A DNA stretch of 28,191 nucleotides from JAYQKL01 sp049889535 (GTDB lineage Bacteria; Pseudomonadota; Alphaproteobacteria; RS24): contig JBMHDF010000007.1 in the NCBI GenBank assembly GCA_049889535.1, forward strand, positions 1-28,191, written 5' to 3'. A program made the position numbers and the translations under genes. The notes beneath the pieces are model-generated. The model had not been told where the DNA came from, made no database searches, and was given only the letters and a program-made list of their open reading frames with translations. Shown piece after piece: positions 9,193-16,478 of the stretch. The number at the start of each line of letters is the position of its first letter. Positions within the stretch are counted from its first letter, which is position 1.

Positions 9193-9420
9193 TTAAGCAG
9201 GACGCTTATTGATAAGATATAGGATAATGCCAACGGCAATTAAGCCGACAAGTCCGCCATCTCCAAGCTGCCCAATAATCGTGATGATATTTCCGACAAT
9301 GTCGCCACCAATAAATGGGACGGCTTGGCCGAAAATCACCTGTAAGATTACAGCAGCTGCAATCAATAAAAGACCCAGATCAATAACTTCACCCAAGAAA
9401 GATTTAGCTGAATTAAGCAT
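9193..9420 (-). CDS. Small two-segment membrane protein, unknown function
   Basis: A 75-residue hydrophobic protein. Its start is set at the ATG whose minus-strand upstream reads GGAGGGAATCCA, a near-perfect ribosome site; an upstream in-frame ATG (9483) lacks one. Likely membrane segments are at residues 15-31 and 56-70, joined by a Gly/Ile-rich stretch (GGDIVGNIITIIGQLGDGG) that may also be membrane-embedded. The tail is basic (NKRPA). No family is recognised. The strong ribosome site and dedicated terminator suggest good expression. It could be a holin-like, stress or membrane-shaping peptide, but nothing in the sequence decides this. Confidence 0.7.
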   Translation of the reverse strand: MLNSAKSFLGEVIDLGLLLIAAAVILQVIFGQAVPFIGGDIVGNIITIIGQLGDGGLVGLIAVGIILYLINKRPA

Positions 9421-9650
9421 TGGATTCCCTCCAATTTTTGTTGTTAACAGTTCTAGCTTGTCTGAACCGCTCTGTGGCGTCAAGTTCTGGCCTGTTTGAA
9501 GTGCGCTAAAATCATATTAATACATTGTTTTATATAGATTATCCCCTTTTCGAAAACCCCTGCTAAAATAATAGCCTTTCTTGAAAATATGACATTTTCG
9601 CGGACATTGATTCGTTTTGAAATTTCACCATCTGGCGAACAGGGCTTGTT

Positions 9651-10202
9651 ATGACGGATAAAAAAGACTGGCGGGTGCTGTTGCATCAAATCGCCCCGAC
9701 ACTCAGTGCCGCGCTTGGCGGGCCATTTGCTGGCATGGCGATGCAGGTTTTAACGCAGCATTTATTGCCCGATACAGATGATATTGCTGATGAAACCCAG
9801 CTCAGTGCGCAATTAAACGCCAAAACAACAGATTGGTCGAACTGGGTTGGGCAGGTTAAAGCAGCGGAACAAAAATTCGCACTACAAATGCGTGAATTAG
9901 ATTTGTCTGTAGAAAAACTCGACCAGATGGATCGCGACTCTGCGCGTGACCGACAAGAAAAACTAGGCGATCAGTTTCCAAATTTTCTCGGTGGCATTGT
10001 TATATTTGGTTTTTTCATCACTGTTGGGTTTGTTTTATTGGGTGGTTTACAACATATTGAGGGGAGTGCGCTCACTCTTATTGGGACTTTGATTGGTTAT
10101 GTTTCAGCCAAAGCAGACCAAGTGATTGCTTTCTTTTTTGGCTCCTCATCAAGTTCGCGCGAAAAAACCCGCGCTTTAACCCGTGCTTTTCAAAAAAAAT
10201 AA
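9651..10202 (+). CDS. GTA/phage holin-like membrane protein
   Basis: A 183-residue protein resembling the 'holin of 3TMs, for gene-transfer release' family (GTA_holin_3TM), judged by layout and motifs. A hydrophobic Gly/Ala-rich N-terminal stretch (14-36) is followed by a charged, coiled-coil-like middle (60-105). Two membrane segments follow at 112-131 and 138-156, then the family-like FFFGSSSSSREKT at 162-174 and a basic tail. Holins of this type help release gene transfer agents or phage by permeabilising the inner membrane. No endolysin, capsid or tail gene is nearby, so it may belong to a dispersed GTA locus or be a domesticated prophage remnant. The family call is fairly confident, the role less so. 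Confidence 0.7.
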   Translation: MTDKKDWRVLLHQIAPTLSAALGGPFAGMAMQVLTQHLLPDTDDIADETQLSAQLNAKTTDWSNWVGQVKAAEQKFALQMRELDLSVEKLDQMDRDSARDRQEKLGDQFPNFLGGIVIFGFFITVGFVLLGGLQHIEGSALTLIGTLIGYVSAKADQVIAFFFGSSSSSREKTRALTRAFQKK

Positions 10203-10412
10203 GCAATGAGTGAATTTTAGAAATGACTGAAAAAATTGCTTTGTTGTAAATTTATCGCCGGCAATGTGCTATTTTAAGAATGGTAAAAACGAATCACCTA
10301 TTTTTCTCTGGTTTTCTTATAAAACTGTGAGGAATTAGGTTTTTAGCGTGTTTACATTAAATGCGCTGGAAGAAGATGATGCGTTGAGTTGTGTTAAAGG
10401 GTTTTTTAATCC
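10203..10412 (+). promoter_or_regulatory. Spacer before the pilus operon, presumed promoter region
   Basis: This 210-base spacer between the holin-like gene and the first pilus gene is AT-rich. A TATAAA hexamer at 10318-10323 could act as a -10 element, but no matching -35 is visible. The final 65 bases hold the possible leader frame described separately. No clear terminator was found for the holin-like gene. Confidence 0.3.
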
Positions 10413-10416
10413 ATGA
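10348..10416 (+). CDS. Possible 22-codon leader peptide before the pilus operon
   Basis: A GTG-started frame of 22 codons (VFTLNALEEDDALSCVKGFF plus two residues) ends in a TGA that overlaps the next gene's ATG as ATGA. GAGGA at 10329-10333 and AGG at 10337-10339 stand at ribosome-site distance before the GTG. This arrangement would couple translation of the PilM-PilN gene, which has no clear ribosome site of its own. No homology is recognised; chance is a real alternative. Confidence 0.25.
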   Translation: MFTLNALEEDDALSCVKGFFNP

Positions 10417-12038
10417 GTCGTGCCGAATCATTTTTGACAGGTGTTGTCCAAGTCGCAGGCCCCTTACAGTCTGTGCAAGAAAATGTTGTGGCCGTTAAGC
10501 TTCATCCAGATGCTGTTTCTTTGATGCAATTGGAACCCACAGTGGATGAGTGGCAATTAGACAGGATTGTGACTTGGTCTTTGGGCAAGGATATAGGCCG
10601 ACGCCCAGTCGAGGAAAACTACCCCTATCTTGTTGACCAGATACGTATGTTGCGCGAAGAAGCCAATATTTTAGGCGTTGATGCGGGCATTTCCATTCCC
10701 GCCAGTCTATTTGAAACGCGCCTTTTGACTATTCCCTATATACCCAAAGAGGATATGGAGGAAGAGACCAGCTATGAGGGGTTTTGGGAAGAGCAAGACC
10801 CTGAATTAACAAATTTGGATATGAAAATTGTCCGCTATCAAGTTCTTTATAGTAATGAAAATGATGACCGCACAGTGGTTTTGTTTTCGGCCATTCCAGA
10901 GCCGACTGTCAGGCGCTATATTGGGTTGCTTATTGATGCAGATTTAATGCCTGTTTTTGTAGAGAATGAGGCCTTTTCTCTGATTAATGGTATTTACACG
11001 CGATTGGATATTGAGAAACTGTCTAATCCGGTGCAGGTGCTTCACCTTTGCCCGGGCAGCAATATGCTCATTGGTTTTGAGCGCAATAAAATTGTGATGC
11101 AGAAGGTTGATATTTCAGAGTTTGACGAAGCATTGCTACTTGAGCTTGAAGATATTGATCAGGTTGACGGTCCATTTTGGGAGGAAGTCGGTATTCGAGT
11201 TGGCGAACAGGTTAAGCAGGCCGTTTCGTTTCTAGCAGAAGAAAAAGATTTCCCGAAAACATCAAAAATATATTTGGTCAGTGAGCATAAAAATATTCAA
11301 AATATGATGGATTTATTGCGTGACCATATTGGCACGAGCAGGCTGGTCGATTGGGACGCGCTGGACGCGGTTGATGTGCCGTCAAACCAAGCGCGATATG
11401 TTGATTATTTCCGCAATGGTTCGGTGTTCACAACGGCATTGGGTCTGGCCACACAGGGTCTTAATATTTTGGGTAAGTCTGACGATAAGCGCCATCGTCG
11501 GTTGATTGATATGAACTTCTTACCAGATGTTAGCGCGATCCGCCGCACCCGGCAATTTGCGGCTTTGAACAAATTGCTTATGGTTGGCATTGCCTTTTTA
11601 TTCGTTGCGTCATTTTTATTGATAGGCGTGGCCAATGTTCCAACATTGCTTGAAACGAATAAAAAGGTAAGAGTGTTTTCTGAATTAGAGGCCGATGCAC
11701 AAAGTCAAAATTTACGTAATATGGCTTTGCATAAAAAACTTAAGAAAATTGAAGCTGACACAAAAAAGCTAAATGATTTAGTGAATGCAAAAGGCTATGC
11801 CTTTTTAATGCAGTCGCTGCCAGAAATTCTGCCCCCTCAGGCCGAGCTTGAAACGCTTAGTCTCAACAAGGACGCTGAGCTGGTGATTACGGGTTATTCA
11901 AAAAGCACAGTGGCCATAAACCAATTTGCCCAAAATATTATTAAAAAGGGGTTGGCGCGCAACGCTCCTTGCACACAATCCAAATCGGGTAATTTATTTG
12001 CCTTTACCATCACAGCGCAACTAGTGGCGAGGAACTGA
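10413..12038 (+). CDS. PilM-PilN fusion (type IV pilus inner-membrane assembly protein)
   Basis: Looks like PilM and PilN joined in one 541-residue chain. Residues 1-355 form a PilM-like actin-fold part ending in the typical LGLATQGLNIL (343-353). Residues 365-371, IDMNFLP, match the PilN N-terminal INLLP motif that PilM normally grips. One membrane segment follows (388-407), then a coiled-coil-like stretch (415-457) and a small periplasmic PilN-like domain ending in LFAFTITAQLV. The overall topology also equals GspL of type II secretion. The N-terminal stretch NVVAVKLHPDAVSLMQLE replaces the GIDIG phosphate loop of PilM, so ATP binding is doubtful. Its partners downstream are PilO-like and PilB, and its stop overlaps the next ATG. 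Confidence 0.8.
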   Translation: MSRAESFLTGVVQVAGPLQSVQENVVAVKLHPDAVSLMQLEPTVDEWQLDRIVTWSLGKDIGRRPVEENYPYLVDQIRMLREEANILGVDAGISIPASLFETRLLTIPYIPKEDMEEETSYEGFWEEQDPELTNLDMKIVRYQVLYSNENDDRTVVLFSAIPEPTVRRYIGLLIDADLMPVFVENEAFSLINGIYTRLDIEKLSNPVQVLHLCPGSNMLIGFERNKIVMQKVDISEFDEALLLELEDIDQVDGPFWEEVGIRVGEQVKQAVSFLAEEKDFPKTSKIYLVSEHKNIQNMMDLLRDHIGTSRLVDWDALDAVDVPSNQARYVDYFRNGSVFTTALGLATQGLNILGKSDDKRHRRLIDMNFLPDVSAIRRTRQFAALNKLLMVGIAFLFVASFLLIGVANVPTLLETNKKVRVFSELEADAQSQNLRNMALHKKLKKIEADTKKLNDLVNAKGYAFLMQSLPEILPPQAELETLSLNKDAELVITGYSKSTVAINQFAQNIIKKGLARNAPCTQSKSGNLFAFTITAQLVARN

Positions 12039-13186
12039 TGATGCGCGGTGTTTATGTTCCCCATGATTTAAAATCCCTCAAGCTTTCGCAAGATGCTGAG
12101 CGATTGCTGACGAATTTGGTTTTAGACGGGCGCGTCAGCCTAGAGCTGATGTCTGATATAGAAGCAGATAGAGATGTTGTTTTAAATGAGCTTGATGATG
12201 CGGCCGCGCAGGTAAGCCCGAATGACATGCTTGACCCTATGGCGACTAATCCTGACCTTGACTCTAACCTTAACCCTGACTTTGACTCTGACTCTGACTC
12301 TGACTCTGATCAGGCAGCACTTGATATGCTCGCGCTTTTAGAAAATGTTACAGAAGCTGAAAATGGCGCAGATGAAACTATTTCATTTTCTGATGAAAAT
12401 GTGTTTGCAGCGCCAGATTTAGACGTCATGTTTGAGGCAAGCGCGCAAGCCGATGCAAATGATGCAGACACAGAAGATGCGCTCGAAGAATCTCAGCTCA
12501 CCAGTCGTTTGGCGCGTGTGAAGCAATTGTTCAGGCGTGGCCGACAGGCGCCGGAAGAAGCAGATGATGACACACTCAAAACCTATATTGGGTTAAAAAA
12601 TGTGCGCCAAGCCTTTGAGCGCCAGACCTCAAAATCACCATTGGGCATGACAGTGCTATTGGTTTTATGCCTTATGCTGGTGGCCGCGTTTCCACCGATT
12701 ATCAACCTTGCTTATATCCAACCCAATATTACAAAAAACAATCAGAAGTTGAGCCAGATTGCGAATTTTAAAGCGCAAGTTGACGCTAAAAAACGCGATT
12801 CCGCGATACAACTTAACAAGATTAAGAAGCTTGAGAAAAACCTCGGGGGATATGCGGTTAATGTGAAAGGGCAGGCAGAATTTGACTTGTTATCTGCCGC
12901 TTTCTTGACCGCCTTGGAGCGGTATAATGTGAAGATTTTAAGCAATCAAACCGCGATTGATGAAACCCTCACGACAAAATTAGCTGATGGGAAAATCATT
13001 GAGGGTATGGTGTTTGATTTAGGCTTGCAAACTCGGTTTGATATTTACCGAAACATTCGAAATATCTTTATGGAGCAAATGGGCTCTGTTACTGTTTTGG
13101 AAGAGAAAATAACCGCAATGCCTGGTTCAAATGAACTGGATATTAAACTCAAAATGGCTGTTGTGTATTTGAAAGAAGGTCAGTGA
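12038..13186 (+). CDS. PilO/GspM-like inner-membrane protein with acidic cytoplasmic extension
   Basis: A 382-residue protein with one membrane segment at about 202-225, a coiled-coil-like stretch (235-268) and a periplasmic alpha/beta domain (280-378), the layout of PilO and GspM. The order after PilM-PilN supports this role: PilO pairs with PilN to align the pilus machine. The cytoplasmic N-terminus is unusual. It is about 200 residues instead of a few tens and very acidic, with an Asp/Ser repeat at 73-92 encoded by a hexamer repeat and a basic patch (RLARVKQLFRRGRQ, 157-170) near the membrane. The start overlaps the upstream stop (TGATG); a second ATG follows directly. Sequence similarity to PilO is too weak to read by eye, so the call rests on topology and position. 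Confidence 0.65.
   Translation: MMRGVYVPHDLKSLKLSQDAERLLTNLVLDGRVSLELMSDIEADRDVVLNELDDAAAQVSPNDMLDPMATNPDLDSNLNPDFDSDSDSDSDQAALDMLALLENVTEAENGADETISFSDENVFAAPDLDVMFEASAQADANDADTEDALEESQLTSRLARVKQLFRRGRQAPEEADDDTLKTYIGLKNVRQAFERQTSKSPLGMTVLLVLCLMLVAAFPPIINLAYIQPNITKNNQKLSQIANFKAQVDAKKRDSAIQLNKIKKLEKNLGGYAVNVKGQAEFDLLSAAFLTALERYNVKILSNQTAIDETLTTKLADGKIIEGMVFDLGLQTRFDIYRNIRNIFMEQMGSVTVLEEKITAMPGSNELDIKLKMAVVYLKEGQ
12252..12310 (+). repeat. In-frame hexanucleotide repeat encoding Asp-Ser-rich linker
   Basis: Four perfect GACTCT units (12284-12307) are preceded by several degenerate 6-base units of the same phase from 12252. They encode alternating Asp plus Ser/Leu/Asn/Pro/Phe. Because the unit is six bases, slippage would change linker length without breaking the frame. 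Confidence 0.85.
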
Positions 13187-13187
13187 G

Positions 13188-14723
13188 ATGATGGGGCGTT
13201 CAAAAATATTATCTATTTATGTTGTTAGTCTTACTCTTTTTGCATTGCCAGTTTTTGCGCAAACCGCCACTCAATCGGACACTACGCCCAATAAGAGCGA
13301 GGGCAAAGCGTCAGCACTTTTTGAAATAGGCGGCGCTAATGACCCATTTGTGCGGGGTCTCAAGCGTTTGGATACATCTGATGTCGCGCGGCAAAAAATG
13401 GAACAAGAGCTGGCCAAAGCGCGCAAAGAAATGAAACGCATGAAATATGGTGGCAAGGCGGGTGATGATGAGCTTGACGCAGATATAAGCGACGGTTTCA
13501 TCGCTGGTGATCCTGCTTTTGGAAATGCCTTTTCTCTGCCGCGCTATCGCCTTGACGGTATTTTGGTTTCTGAAGCGCCGCTGCTACCAATCATCCATGT
13601 GAGCGATGATGAGCTGCGACGTTCGGGCCAGACATTATTTTGGTCTGCTGATGACAAGCGTTGGGCTTATCGGTTATCGGCGGCAGAGAACTATAAGACT
13701 GTGGCGCGTAAATTTTCATTGCACCCGCAAGATGTATTGGCGATGAATCGCGCGCGCAACCCTGACCAATTAGCTGGGCGGGAAATATTATTTATCTCGC
13801 CACGCGATAATGGCCCGCTTATTCATACAGTACGCAAAGGCGAAAGTCTGAGCCTTTTAGCGCAAACCTACGATGTGCCTTTATCGATTATTAAAAAGCG
13901 GAATAGTCTGGCGCGAGAAGATTTGTTGATTATTGGACAAAGGCTTCACATTCGTGACAAAACCATCAGTCAGGCGCAGGCTGAATTAGCCGTACCAGCG
14001 CCAAATGAATTGGATAAAAATGCTGCCCTGATGGCGCGGCGTGTTTATGTGCGTTTGGCGCGCTATCCGAATTTATCAAAGGCAATGCGTGGCGCACGTG
14101 AATTTTATGATGATAATCGCCGATTTATAGATAGTGATATTATTTTGCGACTTGAGCGTGATGCGATGGGGCAGGAGGGCTATAATCTTGATTTAGGGCC
14201 AATGGTGTCGAGCGCTCATGGCAAAAATTACTGTAAATTATTTACCCGTCGCGGCTTGGCCTGCGAGACTGTGAGGCGTGTGCCTGGTGAAGAGCGGTTG
14301 AATACATTTGAAAGCACCGCGATTGTTCGAGTGTCCCCAACTGTTTTCTATAATGGTGATGTTGATGAAGATATTATTGAAATCGGCAAAACCAAAGATA
14401 TTGAATATCAGTTAAAGGAAGGGCAGACACTTGGGGTTGATGAAGGGGTTGTGGTTAAAATCACCCATGACCAAATTCTGGTTGCGGATAAAGAAGAAGA
14501 ATTACTGGCACTTAATTTGAATTATCTGCCAGAGGTCGATCAAGAGGTTTTGCAGGCGCGCCGTGAAGCAGAGCGTCAGGCACAACTTGATGCTGCTGCC
14601 AAAGCCGCCTCTGCATTGGCAGATAATGCAGAATTGCCAGAGATTGAAGTGCCGAATATTGCCAAGCGTTTGGCGGAGAATGAACAAAAACGCCGCAAAG
14701 GCAGTACGGGTCAAACGCCATAA
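13188..14723 (+). CDS. Secreted LysM protein with SPOR-like and PilP-like segments
   Basis: A 511-residue envelope protein of the pilus operon. A signal peptide covers about 1-25 (hydrophobic 7-22, cleavage near FAQ). Residues 43-60 (FEIGGANDPFVRGLKRL) recall the DPF segment of PilP. Two LysM-type peptidoglycan-binding units lie at about 160-204 and 211-256. Residues 331-364 read like a SPOR repeat (LDLGPM...CKLFTRRGLACETV). Residues 404-435 (YQLKEGQTLG...VVVKITHDQILV) look like the PilP/GspC homology region. The tail (455-505) is an Ala/Glu-rich charged helix. It probably anchors the pilus machine to the cell wall, a job done elsewhere by PilP with FimV or TsaP. The LysM calls are firm; the others are by eye. 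Confidence 0.7.
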   Translation: MMGRSKILSIYVVSLTLFALPVFAQTATQSDTTPNKSEGKASALFEIGGANDPFVRGLKRLDTSDVARQKMEQELAKARKEMKRMKYGGKAGDDELDADISDGFIAGDPAFGNAFSLPRYRLDGILVSEAPLLPIIHVSDDELRRSGQTLFWSADDKRWAYRLSAAENYKTVARKFSLHPQDVLAMNRARNPDQLAGREILFISPRDNGPLIHTVRKGESLSLLAQTYDVPLSIIKKRNSLAREDLLIIGQRLHIRDKTISQAQAELAVPAPNELDKNAALMARRVYVRLARYPNLSKAMRGAREFYDDNRRFIDSDIILRLERDAMGQEGYNLDLGPMVSSAHGKNYCKLFTRRGLACETVRRVPGEERLNTFESTAIVRVSPTVFYNGDVDEDIIEIGKTKDIEYQLKEGQTLGVDEGVVVKITHDQILVADKEEELLALNLNYLPEVDQEVLQARREAERQAQLDAAAKAASALADNAELPEIEVPNIAKRLAENEQKRRKGSTGQTP

Positions 14724-14743
14724 TGGATAAGGTCGTTAAGTGA

Positions 14744-16459
14744 ATGAGTTATTACAGTAAAGATGTTGCTGATAGGGTTTTGCGCATTTTGCAGGCTGGC
14801 GAACAAATAGAAAAAGAAAAGCTGTCCGCCATACTTGAGGAAACAGGTGGCAAGTCTGGAAAAGCGCTTGAAAAACTTATCCGTGATGGTCTTGATGAAG
14901 ATATTTTGCTGACAGTTTTGTCACGCGCTTATGCTTTACGCCGGCGCTCTGTGACGCCAGATACGCTTGATGAGGAAGCGCTTAAAGCTTTGCCACTCAA
15001 ATTTATGGAAAGTGAAAATATTTTGCCTTTAGCCAAAGAGGGGCGATTTTTGCGCGTTGGAACAATTGACCCAACCAAAGCGACATTGGCGGGTCAAATT
15101 AAAGCTCTGACAAATTTTAATGTTGAATTTTTTATCATCAAGCTCACTGAGTTTGAAACCTGTATCCAGCATGAGATTGTGGTCAATCATATTGCGTCAG
15201 TTAAAAAAGAGGCTGAGCCTTCAAAGCCGCGTCCACGTGCCGCCGCCACCAGAAAACGCACGCCGCGTTATGACCCATCTGATGCTTCATTAGTGGCGCC
15301 ATTTTGCGATGATATTTTACAAAGCTCGATTGATTTAGATGTGAGTGATATTCATATTGAGCCTTATCGCGAGACGGCACGCGTGCGCTTCCGGATAAAT
15401 GGTGTGCTTGAGGTTCAAGAGCAATATTCACAATATTTATTCGAAAATTATCTTGCCATTATCACACGTTTTAAGATTTTAGCGGATTGCGATATTTCCG
15501 AAAAAAGATTGCCGCAGGATGGCGCGATAACTTTCCGAACCAAACAGGGGGAGGATGTCGATACGCGTTTTAATGTGCTGCCAGGCAAAAACGGCGAGCG
15601 AATTGTTATTCGATTACTCAAAGGTGACCCTTCTCTCAGTATTGATAAAATTGGTTTTACGGATAGCGATTTACAAAAACTCATTGAAGCGATTACCGCG
15701 CCGCAAGGTATGGTTTTGGTAACAGGGCCAACTGGGTCGGGAAAAACAACCACGCTTTATGGCGCGCTGCAATATATCAATGAGCCTGGTAAAAATATTA
15801 TGACCGCCGAAGATCCGGTTGAGTATTACCTTGAGGGTTTGGGGCAGGTGCAGGCTAATGAAAAAATTGGCCTGACATTTAACTCGATTTTGCGCGCCTT
15901 TTTACGCCAAGATCCTGAGGTGATTTTGGTGGGTGAAATTCGTGATCAGGAAACTGTTGAAATTGCGGTGAAAGCGGCTTTGACAGGGCATTTGCTCTTA
16001 TCCACTTTGCATACGAATGACTCCATTGCCACCATAACGCGCTTGACCAATATGGGGGTGCCGAATTTTATGATTTCAGCCGCTTTGTCTTTGGTTGTGG
16101 CGCAGCGATTGGCGCGTAAAAATTGTCAAAATTGTCTAGAACCTGACCCCTCTGGCACTTATGAAGCGCTTAAATTTATTGGATTTGACGAGAGTGAGAT
16201 TGAGCAAATCCAACCACGCAAAGGGGGCGGTTGCTCGCAATGTGATGGCTCAGGCTATAAAGGGCGGCAGGGTATATACGAGGTTTTACGCGTGACCCCA
16301 GAGGTTGAAGAGGCCATTTTGCGTAACGCGCAAGCCCCAGAAATATTAGAGGCCGCGCGCTCAGATGGGTTTTTAACCATGCAAGAAGTGGCGCGGCGCT
16401 ATATTCAAGATGGGATAATTTCAATTGAAGAATATTCACGTGTATTGGCGGTCAATTAA
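14744..16459 (+). CDS. pilB: Type IV pilus assembly ATPase PilB (GspE family)
   Basis: Cytoplasmic hexameric ATPase that powers pilin addition. The 571-residue length is normal for PilB. An N-terminal MshEN/GspE-N domain spans about 10-150, followed by a basic Pro/Ala/Arg-rich linker (153-175). The ATPase core has Walker A GPTGSGKT at 328-335, the Asp box around AEDPVE (355-360), Walker B VILVGEIRD at 393-401 and the His box LLLSTLHTND at 417-426. The zinc-binding cysteines of assembly-type ATPases are present (Cys461, Cys464, Cys497, Cys500), which separates it from PilT. An AAGG ribosome site precedes the ATG. PilC follows directly. Confidence 0.95.
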   Translation: MSYYSKDVADRVLRILQAGEQIEKEKLSAILEETGGKSGKALEKLIRDGLDEDILLTVLSRAYALRRRSVTPDTLDEEALKALPLKFMESENILPLAKEGRFLRVGTIDPTKATLAGQIKALTNFNVEFFIIKLTEFETCIQHEIVVNHIASVKKEAEPSKPRPRAAATRKRTPRYDPSDASLVAPFCDDILQSSIDLDVSDIHIEPYRETARVRFRINGVLEVQEQYSQYLFENYLAIITRFKILADCDISEKRLPQDGAITFRTKQGEDVDTRFNVLPGKNGERIVIRLLKGDPSLSIDKIGFTDSDLQKLIEAITAPQGMVLVTGPTGSGKTTTLYGALQYINEPGKNIMTAEDPVEYYLEGLGQVQANEKIGLTFNSILRAFLRQDPEVILVGEIRDQETVEIAVKAALTGHLLLSTLHTNDSIATITRLTNMGVPNFMISAALSLVVAQRLARKNCQNCLEPDPSGTYEALKFIGFDESEIEQIQPRKGGGCSQCDGSGYKGRQGIYEVLRVTPEVEEAILRNAQAPEILEAARSDGFLTMQEVARRYIQDGIISIEEYSRVLAVN

Positions 16460-16478
16460 ATAAAGGTGATGGTTTAAC

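Noticed and set aside
9209..9499. 96-codon plus-strand frame opposite the small membrane gene
   Set aside because: The minus-strand frame has a near-perfect ribosome site, membrane segments and a terminator; the plus frame is Pro/Ser-rich without features.
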